Of a DNA stretch of 64,000 bases, positions 1 through 7,812 are shown piece after piece (positions within the stretch are counted from its first letter, which is position 1; every line of letters starts with the position of its first letter). Origin of the DNA: Streptomyces actinomycinicus (GTDB lineage Bacteria; Actinomycetota; Actinomycetes; Streptomycetales; Streptomycetaceae); contig NZ_JAERRK010000002.1 in NCBI RefSeq assembly GCF_016741775.1, forward strand, positions 372,001 through 436,000, read 5' to 3'. The notes below the pieces were generated by a model. The model had not been told where the DNA came from and made no database searches. It was given only the letters and a program-made list of their open reading frames with translations. The translations under genes were made by a program, and so were the position numbers.

Positions 1-11
1 GCTGCGGTCAT
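1..11 (-). CDS. Start of a gene running off the left edge (5' end only)
   Basis: An ATG on the minus strand at 11-9 begins a reading frame (M-T-A-...) that leaves the window. It is preceded 8 nt upstream by a perfect AGGAGG ribosome binding site (about 18-23). Only three to four codons are visible, so the product cannot be named. It lies downstream of tsaE in the same direction but is separated from it by about 145 nt with its own palindrome, so it may be independently regulated. Confidence 0.55.
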
Positions 12-38
12 GGACGCCTCCTGAGGTGCGGGGGCGGG

Positions 39-62
39 CGTGGTTAGGCATGCCTAACCACG
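39..62. promoter_or_regulatory. Perfect 24-bp palindrome upstream of the left-edge gene
   Basis: The two 12-nt arms (CGTGGTTAGGCA and its exact complement) meet without a spacer, giving a dyad with the core TTAGGCATGCCTAA. It sits 28-51 nt upstream of the left-edge gene start. On the minus strand it overlaps a possible -10 (TAGGCA) 18 nt after GTGACA. A perfect dyad over a promoter suggests a repressor operator. TTAGG/CCTAA arms recall operators of DtxR-family metal regulators, although the spacing is not the classic iron box. The regulator identity is inference. Confidence 0.5.
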
Positions 63-132
63 GGCTGGCTACCATGTCACCACGCCCGGGAGGTCCTGCG
101 CAATATGTTGCCGACGGGATGTCGGAAAGAGC

Positions 133-154
133 CGGGCCACCCGGCCCGCGGGCC
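133..154 (-). terminator. Possible weak terminator after tsaE
   Basis: Immediately after the tsaE stop, the overlapping dyads CGGGCC/GGCCCG (133-148) and GGCCCGCGGGCC (143-154) can form GC-rich hairpins. There is no T-run. Streptomyces terminators often lack one, so termination is possible but not certain. Confidence 0.3.
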
Positions 155-155
155 C

Positions 156-683
156 TCAGCCGGCCAGCGTCTCGAGGTCCGCCTCGGACCAGCGCTCGCC
201 GAGGCCGGTCAGGGTCACGTGCCGCACCTCGTCCGTGGTGTCGCCGACGGCGCGGTGGATGACGACCTGGAGCCGCTCCTCGGTCAGCTCCTCGACCTTG
301 CCCTCGCCCCACTCCACGACGATCACCGAGTCGGGCAGCGAGACGTCGAGGTCCAGGTCCTCCATCTCGTCCAGACCGCCGGCGAGCCGGTAGGCGTCCA
401 CGTGGACCAGGGGCGGGCCGTCGCCGAGCGAGGGGTGTACCCGGGCGATCACGAAGGTGGGCGAGGTGACCGCGCCGCGCACGCCCAGGCCCTCGCCGAG
501 CCCGCGGGTCAGCGTGGTCTTGCCCGCGCCGAGTTCCCCGCTGAGCATCACCAGGTCGCCCGCGCGCAGCAGCTCGGCCAGCCGGCGGCCCAGCTCGCGC
601 ATCTGCTCGGGCGAGGTGATCGTCAGCCGGATGTCAGCGGGGTGGCGCGCTGCTGCGGGTGCTGCTGGTCGTTCCATAGCCAC
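156..683 (-). CDS. tsaE: tRNA threonylcarbamoyladenosine biosynthesis ATPase TsaE
   Basis: 175 residues, the usual size for the YjeE/TsaE family. These proteins bind TsaB-TsaD and hydrolyse ATP to cycle the enzyme that makes t6A37 in ANN-decoding tRNAs. A Walker A loop GELGAGKTT is at residues 49-57, followed by SPTF near 74-77, HVDAYRL near 94-100 and the VVEWGEG segment near 120, all family signatures. The first ATG (MAM...) overlaps the end of the upstream hydrolase gene by 50 nt. A second ATG two codons on is equally possible. No closer start gives a shorter overlap, so translation is probably coupled to the hydrolase. Confidence 0.95.
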   Translation of the reverse strand: MAMERPAAPAAARHPADIRLTITSPEQMRELGRRLAELLRAGDLVMLSGELGAGKTTLTRGLGEGLGVRGAVTSPTFVIARVHPSLGDGPPLVHVDAYRLAGGLDEMEDLDLDVSLPDSVIVVEWGEGKVEELTEERLQVVIHRAVGDTTDEVRHVTLTGLGERWSEADLETLAG

Positions 684-1902
684 TTACGGTAGCCCCTGCG
701 GGCACCGCACCCGCGCGGGTGAGCAGGTCGGCGAGGCGGTCGGTGACCACTTCCGGGTGTTCCAGCATCACCAGGTGCCCGGCGTCCGGCACGAGCACCA
801 GTTCGGCGTCGGGCAGCAGGTCGGCGATGGCCTCGCTGTGCTCGCTGGGCGTGACCAGGTCCCGCACACCGGCCAGCACGAGCACGGGCATGTCGCGGAA
901 GCAGGCGAGCGCCTCGGTCTTGTCGTGGTCGGTGAAGGCCGGGTAGAACTCGGCGACCACGTCGATCGGCGTGGACTCGATCATCCGCTCGGCGAACCGC
1001 TCGACCGCCGGGTCGACGTCCCGTCCCGCGAACGAGTACCGCTTGATGATCCCGGCGAACAGGTCGGCGGTGGCCCGGCGCCCCTTCTCCACCAGCTCCG
1101 CCTGCTGCCCGAGCGCCTTCAGCACTCCGGGGAGGATCCGGCGCACCGCGTTGACGCCGGCCACCGGGAGGCCGAAGTTGACCTCGCCGAGCCGCCCGGA
1201 CGACGTCCCCACGAAGGCGGTGGCGACGACCCGGTCCCGGATCAGCTCGGGGAACTCGGAGGCGAGCGCCATCATGGTCATCCCGCCCATCGAGTGACCC
1301 ACCAGCACGATCGGCCCGTCCGGTACGGCGGCGTCGAGCACGGCCTTCAGATCGCGGCCGAGCTGGTCGATGGCGAGGGGCACCCGGTCCCGGGTCTGCG
1401 CCACGCCCCGCCCGGACCGGCCGTGGCTGCGCTGGTCCCAGTGCACGGTCCGCACCACCCCGCGCAGGGCCGCCCGCTGGAAGTGCCAGGAGTCCTGGCT
1501 GAGGCAGTAGCCGTGGCAGAAGACGACGGTCACCGGGGCGGGCGCCTTGCGGCCGAAGAGCCGCCGCCGGCGCGGCGAGAGGTTCGGCCCGGTATCGGGC
1601 TCGGCCTCGTCCACCTCGTAGTACAGCTCGGTGCCGTCGTCGGAGTACGCCTTGCCAGGGGTGCCGCGCAGGGTGCCGTACGGCCCGGCCGAGTCCAGCG
1701 CCAGGCGGGCCTTGCGGCGCATCCCCCGCCCGACCGTCATCCGCTCGACGGCGACGCCGGCCGCCGCGCCCGCGGCCAGCACGCCTATCGCGGCGCCGGC
1801 GATGCCGGTCGCCCTGCGCCAGCTGCCGGCCGCCCCCGCGGCGGAGGCGGCGGCCGCCGAGGCGACGACGTCCGCCACGGCCTCCGCACTGCTCTCGCTC
1901 AC
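634..1902 (-). CDS. Membrane-anchored alpha/beta hydrolase
   Basis: 422 residues with an alpha/beta-hydrolase fold: oxyanion-region HGYCLS, nucleophile elbow GHSMGG (catalytic Ser near residue 204), a late acid in RDLVTP and the catalytic His in DAGHLVMLEHPE near the C terminus. The first ~60 residues are Ala/Gly-rich and contain a hydrophobic stretch (GIAGAAIGVLAAGAAAG), which suggests an N-terminal membrane anchor. The substrate is unknown; esterase or lipase-like activity is the family norm. It lies between alr and tsaE on the same strand, with 133 nt to alr, and overlaps tsaE by 50 nt. Confidence 0.85.
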   Translation of the reverse strand: MSESSAEAVADVVASAAAASAAGAAGSWRRATGIAGAAIGVLAAGAAAGVAVERMTVGRGMRRKARLALDSAGPYGTLRGTPGKAYSDDGTELYYEVDEAEPDTGPNLSPRRRRLFGRKAPAPVTVVFCHGYCLSQDSWHFQRAALRGVVRTVHWDQRSHGRSGRGVAQTRDRVPLAIDQLGRDLKAVLDAAVPDGPIVLVGHSMGGMTMMALASEFPELIRDRVVATAFVGTSSGRLGEVNFGLPVAGVNAVRRILPGVLKALGQQAELVEKGRRATADLFAGIIKRYSFAGRDVDPAVERFAERMIESTPIDVVAEFYPAFTDHDKTEALACFRDMPVLVLAGVRDLVTPSEHSEAIADLLPDAELVLVPDAGHLVMLEHPEVVTDRLADLLTRAGAVPAGATVSGYGTTSSTRSSAPPR

Positions 1903-2035
1903 GTACCGCTCCTCTTCGCCGTACTGCAGTTCGCCTGGTGGGTGAAACGGATGGTTCCGGATGATGTCGCTGTGCTCTTGCGTGACGGGTGTGACCGGTG
2001 ATCCGGGTAGCCGTTCTCCAACGGGCTATCCGGGG

Positions 2036-3205
2036 CTATCCGAGTTCTTCCCCGTTCACATAGACGCGAGGAACGCGCGTTCCGATGCGCGTGACGATTT
2101 CGTACGCGATCGTGCCGGAGGCCTGGGCCCAGTCCTCGGCGGTGGGCTCACCCCGGTCGCCGGGCCCGAACAGCACCGCCTCGGTGCCCACCGGGGGCTC
2201 GTCGCCGCCCAGGTCCACCACGAACTGGTCCATGGCGACCCGCCCGGCGACCGTCCGCCACTTGCCGTCGACCAGCACCGGGCCGGTACCGGAGGCGTGC
2301 CGCGGGATGCCGTCCGCGTAGCCGACGGGGATCAGGCCGAGGGTGGTGTCGCCGGGGGTGACGTAGTGGTGGCCGTAGCTGACGCCGTGCCCGGCCGGGA
2401 CGTGCTTGACCAGGGCCAGCGAGGCCCTGAGCGTCATCACCGGGCGCAGCCCGAAGTCCGCCGGGGTGCCGATCTCCGGGCTGGGCGAGACGCCGTACAC
2501 GGCGATGCCCGGGCGGACCAGGTCGAAGTGGGTCTCCGGCAGGGTGAGGGTGGCCGGCGAGTTGGCGATGTGCCGCACCTCGGGCCGGACGCCCTGCTCC
2601 TCGGCGTACGCCACCATCTCCCGGAACCGGTCGAGCTGGGCGGTGATGGAGGGGTGGCCCGGCTCGTCGGCGCAGGCGAAGTGCGACCACAGCCCGGTGA
2701 CCTTCAGCAGTCCCCCGGCCTCGGCGCGCAGGGCCTCGCCCACCAGCTCGGCCCAGTCCGCGCCGGGTTGGCAGCCGTTGCGGCCGAGCCCGGTGTCCGC
2801 CTTGAGCTGCACGCGGGCGACCCGGCCGGCCTCGCGGGCGGCCGCGGTGACCTCCCGCAGGGCCCACATCCCGCTCAGCGACACGTCGATGCCGGCCTCG
2901 ATCGCCTGCCGCCAGGGGCCGCCCGGCACCCAGAGCCAGCACAGCATGGGCCCGGGCAGTCCGGCCGCACGCAGTGCGAGGGCCTCGTCGGGCGTGGCCG
3001 TACCGAGCCAGCTCGCGCCGGCCTCGAGGGCCGCGCGGGCACAGGGCACCGCCCCGTGGCCGTACGCGTCGGACTTGACGACGGCCATCACGGCGGCGCC
3101 CTTCGCGCGGGCGCGCAGGGTCCGCACATTGGCGCGCAGCGCGCCGAGATCGATCTCGGCGCGGGCGCGCAGGGCGGCGGTCGGCACAGCAGCAGTCTCA
3201 GTCAT
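2036..3205 (-). CDS. alr: Alanine racemase
   Basis: PLP-dependent interconversion of L- and D-alanine, supplying D-Ala for peptidoglycan. 389 residues, normal length. The PLP lysine is K44 in VVKSDAYGHG, and the second catalytic base is the Tyr of GVSYGHHY in the C-terminal domain. The N-terminal TIM barrel and C-terminal beta domain both look complete. It is followed after 133 nt by the hydrolase and preceded (59 nt) by an L,D-transpeptidase, another cell-wall gene. The start is the ATG (MTETAAV); the GGGGGCG stretch upstream is only a weak ribosome site. Confidence 0.97.
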   Translation of the reverse strand: MTETAAVPTAALRARAEIDLGALRANVRTLRARAKGAAVMAVVKSDAYGHGAVPCARAALEAGASWLGTATPDEALALRAAGLPGPMLCWLWVPGGPWRQAIEAGIDVSLSGMWALREVTAAAREAGRVARVQLKADTGLGRNGCQPGADWAELVGEALRAEAGGLLKVTGLWSHFACADEPGHPSITAQLDRFREMVAYAEEQGVRPEVRHIANSPATLTLPETHFDLVRPGIAVYGVSPSPEIGTPADFGLRPVMTLRASLALVKHVPAGHGVSYGHHYVTPGDTTLGLIPVGYADGIPRHASGTGPVLVDGKWRTVAGRVAMDQFVVDLGGDEPPVGTEAVLFGPGDRGEPTAEDWAQASGTIAYEIVTRIGTRVPRVYVNGEELG

Positions 3206-3264
3206 CGCGCCCCCAGTCTCTCAGAGGCCGCCGACAGCCCTCCGGCACCGCCCCCTGCAATATC

Positions 3265-4191
3265 TCAGGTGCCCGGCCGGCGCCCCCATACGTACACCTT
3301 GTCGCCTTTCTTCAGCGTGTTCCACAGTTTGCGTGCGTCGCCGAGCTTCAGGTTGACGCAGCCCATGGAGCCGACGGTGGTGTAGATGCTGCCGTAGACG
3401 GCGTGGAAGGCCTGGCCGCCGTCGAAGAACTGGGCGTACGGCATGGGCTGGTTGTACAGCGTCGACCAGTGGTTCTTGTGCCGCCAGTAGACGGTGTGCC
3501 AGCCCTTCCGGGTGGCGTACCCATTCCGTCCGCTGCGCATCGGCACGGGTCCGGACACCACCTTGCTCCCCTTCTGCACCCAGGTGAGCTGCCGGCTCAG
3601 ATCGACGCAGGCGACCCGGTACGACTTGACCGGGCACTTCCTGGCCGCGTTCGGGTTCTTCCCGGCGGACAGCAGCATCATGGTCGACCAGGTGACGGGG
3701 CCCGCGAAACCGCCGGCGGGCTTGATCTTGTACTTGACCTGGAACGCCCGGATCGCCTTGCAGTCGGAGGCGGACTGCTTCCCGTCCACCTTCAGCTTCA
3801 GCCATCCTTCCACCTGGCGCTGGTAAGGGCCGGTCAGCTTGCTGCACGTCACCTTGGCGACGGCGTCGGCCAACGGCACGTACTCGATGAGGTCGTACGT
3901 CCCCGGCGGGGCGTCCCTGGGCTCGACGGCGTCCTCCGCCTTGCCGGGTGTGTACACCTTGGGCGGCAGCGCCTGGTCCGGGGTGTCGATCTGCCAGGGC
4001 TGGGCCGGGCCGGGGGGCACCCCGGGGACGAGGTCCTCCAGGGGGACGGGGGATGTCTCGAAGGCGGGGGTGCCGGGAGCCGGGTGGGTGGTGGCGGGCG
4101 CGGCGGCTCCGGCGACACCGCCCACCGGGAGGACGGTCGCGGCGGCGAGCACCACCGCGAGGCTCCGGCGGGCAACGAGTCTGCTGATCAT
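3265..4191 (-). CDS. Secreted L,D-transpeptidase (YkuD) with peptidoglycan-binding domain
   Basis: 308 residues from the ATG chosen here; a GTG 19 codons upstream is possible but adds residues before a good signal peptide (MISRLVARRS then a hydrophobic core ending GAAAPA). The middle holds a PG_binding_1-like domain (AIRAFQVKYKIKP...GPVTWSTM). The C-terminal YkuD domain has FHAVYGSIYTTVGSMGCVNL, where His, Ser-Met-Gly and the nucleophilic Cys correspond to the HX(n)SHGC catalytic signature with Met replacing His before Gly. The predicted role is making 3-3 cross-links in peptidoglycan outside the membrane. It sits upstream of alr. Confidence 0.88.
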   Translation of the reverse strand: MISRLVARRSLAVVLAAATVLPVGGVAGAAAPATTHPAPGTPAFETSPVPLEDLVPGVPPGPAQPWQIDTPDQALPPKVYTPGKAEDAVEPRDAPPGTYDLIEYVPLADAVAKVTCSKLTGPYQRQVEGWLKLKVDGKQSASDCKAIRAFQVKYKIKPAGGFAGPVTWSTMMLLSAGKNPNAARKCPVKSYRVACVDLSRQLTWVQKGSKVVSGPVPMRSGRNGYATRKGWHTVYWRHKNHWSTLYNQPMPYAQFFDGGQAFHAVYGSIYTTVGSMGCVNLKLGDARKLWNTLKKGDKVYVWGRRPGT

Positions 4192-4573
4192 GTGGTCAGC
4201 CAAACGCGGGGGGTGTGCGGAAACGGGGTGGCGCGCGGGTGGGGTCACCCGGGGGGTGCAGGGGTTGGGGCGCCGTGGAATTCAGGGGCGTGGAATTCAG
4301 GGCCGTCGGGGGCAGGCCGTCGGGGGCAGGCCGTCGGGGGCAGGGCCGTTGCCCGGGTGCGGGTCCGCTGTGGCCGGTCGCGCAGTTCCCCGCGCCCCTT
4401 GGGGGTGCTTCCGTGCGTCGTGCGGGTGCGGGTGCGTGGGGGTGCTCGCGCAGTTCCCCGCGCCCCTGGGGGGTGCTTCCGTGTGTCGTGCAGGTGCGGG
4501 TGCGTGGGGGTGCTTGCGCGGTTCCTCGCGCCCCTGGGGGTGCTTGGGGGGCTCGCGTGGTTCCTCGCGTGCC
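4192..4573. repeat. Gene-free spacer with three families of tandem repeats, including a 68-bp array
   Basis: No convincing gene lies here. Three repeat types follow one another: a 15-bp repeat (gtggaattcaggg at 4275 and 4290); three perfect 14-bp copies of ggccgtcgggggca (4301-4342); and a 68-bp tandem array whose copies begin with CGCAGTTCCCCGCGCCCC at 4381 and 4449, with a shortened, diverged copy at 4517 and a partial one at 4556 that runs into the stop codon of the next gene. The GGTCGCGCAGTTCCCCGCGCC core is a common intergenic element in Streptomyces; a tandem array of it is unusual. Confidence 0.85.
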
Positions 4574-6016
4574 TTATCGGGCCGTTGCTTGTACGTCTCG
4601 CCAGGCCTTCGGGATGTGTGAGGCGACGTCATGTGCGCCCGTCGGTGAGCCTGCCGCGGCGAAGCGGCCGGCCAGGCCGTGGAGATAGGCGCCCGCGCTT
4701 CCCGCGTCCACCGCACTCAGCCCGGCCGCCAGCAGGGACCCCGCCAGCCCGGACAGCACGTCCCCGCTCCCGGCCGTCGCCAGCCACGGCGTCCCCGTGG
4801 CGTTCGCCCGCACCGCCCCGCCCTCGAAGCCGGCGACCAGTGTCGTCGAGCCCTTCAGCAGCACCGTCGCCCGGTACACCGCCGCCAGCTCCCGCACCGC
4901 GGCCAGCCGGGCCCCCTCGACCTCCTCGCGGCGCACGCCCAGCAGCGCGGCGGCCTCGCCCGCGTGCGGGGTCATCAGCGTCGGCGCCGCACGGCCCCGT
5001 ACCGCGTCCCGTTCGGCCAGCCGCAGCCCGTCCGCGTCCAGCAGCACCGGTACGTCCGTTCCGAGCACCTCGGCCACGGTCGCCGCGTCGTCCCCGGCGC
5101 CCGGCCCGACCACCCAGGCCTGCACGCGCCCGGCCCTGGCCGGTCCCGCGTCGGAGACGAGGGTCTCCGGGAAGCGCGCGACGACCGCCTGCGCGGCCGG
5201 CCCGACGTACCGCACCGCCCCCGCACCGCCCCGCAGCGCCCCGGACACCGCCAGCACGGCGGCCCCCGGATACCGCGCCGACCCGGCGGCGATGCCGACG
5301 ACGCCCCGCCGGTACTTGTCGCTCTCCGCGACGGGCACCGGCAACAGCCGGGCCACGTCCGCGTGTTGCAGCGCCTCCAGCTCGGCGGCCCCGGCGGCCG
5401 GCTCCAGGCCGATGTCGACCAGCCGGACGACCCCGGCGTACTCCCGCGCGGGATCCACCAGGAGCCCCGGCTTGTACGTGCCGAAGGTGACGGTCAGGTC
5501 GGCCCGCAGCGCGGCGCCCCGCACCTCACCGGTGTCCGCGTCGACGCCGCTGGGCAGGTCCACGGCCACGACGGCGGCCCGGGATGCCGTCACCGTCCCG
5601 GCGAGCCGTTCGGCCTCGGGGCGCAGGCCGCCCTTCCCGCCGATGCCGACGATGCCGTCCACCACCAGGTCGGCCCGCTCGATCAGGGCCTCGGCCGAGT
5701 CCGTGGCCACTACCGTGCCGCCTGCCCGGCGCAGCGCCCGCAGGCCCCCGGCATGGGCGCGTTCCGGCGTAAGGAGTACGGCCGTCACACCGGCTCCCCG
5801 CCGGGCCAGCCGCGCCCCCGCGTACAGGGCGTCCCCGCCGTTGTCCCCGCTGCCGACCAGCAGCACCACCCGGCTGCCGTACACCCGTCCGAGCAGGTCG
5901 GCGCAGGCGGCGGCCAGCCCGGCGGCGGCCCGCTGCATCAGCGCGCCCTCCGGCAGCCGCGCCATCAGTGCCCGCTCGGCCGCCCTCACCGTCTCCACGC
6001 TGTACGCAGTACGCAT
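4574..6016 (-). CDS. nnr: Bifunctional NAD(P)HX epimerase / ADP-dependent NAD(P)HX dehydratase
   Basis: 480 residues with two repair domains. The N-terminal YjeF_N part (about 1-215; GSGDNGGDALYAGARLARRG, VDLPSGVDADTG) epimerises hydrated NAD(P)H. The C-terminal ribokinase-like part (about 230-480; GPGAGD, LMTPHAGE, AGSGDVLSGLAGS) dehydrates it using ADP. The start is the ATG of MRTAYSVETV; an upstream TTG extension lacks support. It lies 54 nt downstream of acpS, so the two are probably co-transcribed. Its TAA stop is overlapped by a degenerate copy of the 68-bp repeat. Confidence 0.95.
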   Translation of the reverse strand: MRTAYSVETVRAAERALMARLPEGALMQRAAAGLAAACADLLGRVYGSRVVLLVGSGDNGGDALYAGARLARRGAGVTAVLLTPERAHAGGLRALRRAGGTVVATDSAEALIERADLVVDGIVGIGGKGGLRPEAERLAGTVTASRAAVVAVDLPSGVDADTGEVRGAALRADLTVTFGTYKPGLLVDPAREYAGVVRLVDIGLEPAAGAAELEALQHADVARLLPVPVAESDKYRRGVVGIAAGSARYPGAAVLAVSGALRGGAGAVRYVGPAAQAVVARFPETLVSDAGPARAGRVQAWVVGPGAGDDAATVAEVLGTDVPVLLDADGLRLAERDAVRGRAAPTLMTPHAGEAAALLGVRREEVEGARLAAVRELAAVYRATVLLKGSTTLVAGFEGGAVRANATGTPWLATAGSGDVLSGLAGSLLAAGLSAVDAGSAGAYLHGLAGRFAAAGSPTGAHDVASHIPKAWRDVQATAR

Positions 6017-6070
6017 GGCACCGAGTCTGCCCCGCAACCCCCACCGTCCACACCCGGGGGCGCCGTCCGG

Positions 6071-6442
6071 TCAGCCCTCGGCGATCACCACGGCCGAGGC
6101 GACGCCCGCGTCGTGACTCAGCGACACGTGCCAGGACTGCACGCCCAGTTGCGCGGCACGGGCGGCCACGGTCCCCGTCACCCGCAGCCGTGGCTGCCCG
6201 GTGTCCTCCACGTACACCTCGGCATCGGTCCAGTGCAGCCCCGGCGGTGCCCCCAGCGCCTTCGCCAGGGCCTCCTTGGCGGCGAACCGGACCGCCAGCG
6301 AGGCGATGCCCCGCCGGTCCCCGCTGGGCAGCAGCAGCTCGCTCTCCACGAACAGCCGGTCGGCCAGCCCGGGTGTCCGCTCCAGGGACTCGCGGAACCG
6401 GTCGATCTCGGCGACGTCGATGCCCACCCCGATGATGCTCAT
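6071..6442 (-). CDS. acpS: Holo-[acyl-carrier-protein] synthase
   Basis: 123 residues, the AcpS-type phosphopantetheinyl transferase that moves 4'-phosphopantetheine from CoA to the serine of acyl carrier proteins. Signatures are [14 protein letters not shown] at the N terminus (Asp metal ligand) and [13 protein letters not shown] (catalytic Glu/Lys) in the middle, with WHVSLSHD near the C terminus. The start chosen is the internal ATG at MSIIGVG, three codons inside the longest frame, which matches family length. It is divergent from the SDR gene with a 64-nt gap. Confidence 0.95.
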   Translation of the reverse strand: MSIIGVGIDVAEIDRFRESLERTPGLADRLFVESELLLPSGDRRGIASLAVRFAAKEALAKALGAPPGLHWTDAEVYVEDTGQPRLRVTGTVAARAAQLGVQSWHVSLSHDAGVASAVVIAEG

Positions 6443-6506
6443 GCCGAGCACCCTACGACTCCGCCGCGCGGGGACCCGGCGACACCACGTCGCCTACGCT
6501 TCCGGC

Positions 6507-7289
6507 ATGTCCTCTTCGCGCGCCTATCTCTCCGGCCTGTTCTCCCTCGACGACCGGGTCGCCCTCGTGACCGGTGGAAGTTCCGGGATCGGGCGGGCCG
6601 TTGCGGGCGCGCTGGCGCGGGCCGGGGCCAGGGTCGTGGTCGTCGCGCGGAGGGAGGCGGAACTGGTCGCCACCGTCGGGGAGTTGGTGGCCGCGGGATG
6701 CCGGGCGGCCTGGGTGAGCGGGGACCTGAGCAGCCGTGCGGGGGTGCGCGCGGCGGCCGAGGAGGCCACCGCCGTCTTCGGGGAACCCGACATCCTCGTC
6801 AACTCCGCCGGGGTCAACCTCCGGCCACCCCTGGGCGAGTTGGGCGAGGACGTGTGGGACACCACCATGGCGGTGAACCTGGAGGCGCCCTTCCTGCTGG
6901 GGCAGCGGTTCGGGCCGTGCATGGCCGAGCGGGGTTTCGGGCGGATCATCCACATCACCTCCCAGCAGGCGCACCGGGCGTTCGTGCAGAGCGGCGCATA
7001 CGGAGTCTCGAAGGGGGCGCTGGAGTCCCTGGCCCGCTCCCAGGCGGAGGCCTGGTCGCCGTACGGCGTCACCTGCAACACCCTGGTGCCGGGTTTCGTG
7101 ATGACCCCGCTGAACGCGCGGCTGTCGTCCGACCCCGAGCGGGTGGCCGCGCTGGCCGCGCGCACGATGACCGGCCGCAACGGCCTCGCCGAGGACTTCG
7201 CGGGCGCGGCGGTGTTCCTGGCGAGCCGCGCCTCCGGCTACGTCACCGGGCAGTCGATCCACGTGGACGGCGGCTTCTCCGTCCACTGA
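6507..7289 (+). CDS. SDR-family oxidoreductase (3-oxoacyl-ACP reductase-like)
   Basis: 260 residues, classical short-chain dehydrogenase/reductase. The Rossmann cofactor motif TGGSSGIG is near residues 21-28, the NSAG motif near 104 and the catalytic Ser and Tyr-x-x-x-Lys in ITSQQAHRAF / YGVSK, with a C-terminal VDGG segment. The ATG at 6507 gives a normal N terminus; the longer frame upstream overlaps acpS on the other strand. The substrate is not predictable. It closely resembles gluconate 5-dehydrogenase and FabG-type sequences. It is transcribed alone, divergent from acpS. Confidence 0.88.
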   Translation: MSSSRAYLSGLFSLDDRVALVTGGSSGIGRAVAGALARAGARVVVVARREAELVATVGELVAAGCRAAWVSGDLSSRAGVRAAAEEATAVFGEPDILVNSAGVNLRPPLGELGEDVWDTTMAVNLEAPFLLGQRFGPCMAERGFGRIIHITSQQAHRAFVQSGAYGVSKGALESLARSQAEAWSPYGVTCNTLVPGFVMTPLNARLSSDPERVAALAARTMTGRNGLAEDFAGAAVFLASRASGYVTGQSIHVDGGFSVH

Positions 7290-7407
7290 GCGCATTTCGC
7301 TGTGGCAACCCCAAGATCGAACCGAAGTCCCGTGCCCAGTAGTCTTCCTGGCGACCGGCGTTCCGTGTCGCAACGGCCGCCATCACACACAACGGGAGGA
7401 CACAGCT

Positions 7408-7758
7408 TTGAAGTCGAGGTTCCTGGGTACCGCGCTCGCCACCGCGGCCCTGATCGGTACGGCCCTCACCGGAACCGTCGTCACCGCCGGCACCGCCTCC
7501 GCGGCGTCCCTGCCGCGTGACTGCAGCAAGGCGCTCGTCAACGTTCCCGCCAAGGAGACCGTCAACGTCCGCACCTCCCCGAAGACGACCGCCACGGCGG
7601 TCGGCATCTGGGGCAAGGGCAAGAAGGGCACGGTCTGCAACGACGGCAAGGCCTACAAGGGCGGCTCGTACAAGGCCTGCGGCAAGAAGAGCAACCTGTG
7701 GTACTACGGCGGCGACAAGAAGGTCGGCTGGGTCCCGAAGACCTGCATCAACTGGTGA
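7408..7758 (+). CDS. Small secreted SH3-like domain protein
   Basis: 116 residues. The start is TTG, placed by GGGAGGA at 7394-7400. A clear Sec signal peptide (MKSRFLGTALATAALIGTAL...) has probable cleavage after A30-S-A32. The mature part has a bacterial SH3-like pattern (VNVRTSPKTTATAVGIWGKG ... WYYGGDKKVGWVPKTCINW) with four cysteines, likely two disulfides. Such small exported SH3 proteins are common in Streptomyces and may bind the cell wall; the function is not established. It ends in a very strong hairpin shared with the convergent glmS gene. Confidence 0.8.
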   Translation: MKSRFLGTALATAALIGTALTGTVVTAGTASAASLPRDCSKALVNVPAKETVNVRTSPKTTATAVGIWGKGKKGTVCNDGKAYKGGSYKACGKKSNLWYYGGDKKVGWVPKTCINW

Positions 7759-7776
7759 CCGCCTGACCGGCGGCAG

Positions 7777-7807
7777 AGGGGCGGACGGCAGCCTGCCGTC
7801 CGCCCCT
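7777..7807. terminator. Strong bidirectional terminator between the SH3 gene and glmS
   Basis: A perfect 15-bp GC-rich inverted repeat (arms 7777-7791 and 7793-7807, beginning AGGGGCGGACGG) lies between two convergent genes and is followed on the plus strand by TCTTCT. It should end transcription from both sides. Confidence 0.85.
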
Positions 7808-7812
7808 TCTTC

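Noticed and set aside
4381..4575. Possible CRISPR array from regularly spaced repeats
   Set aside because: The whole 68-bp unit repeats, with no unique spacers, only two complete copies and no cas genes.
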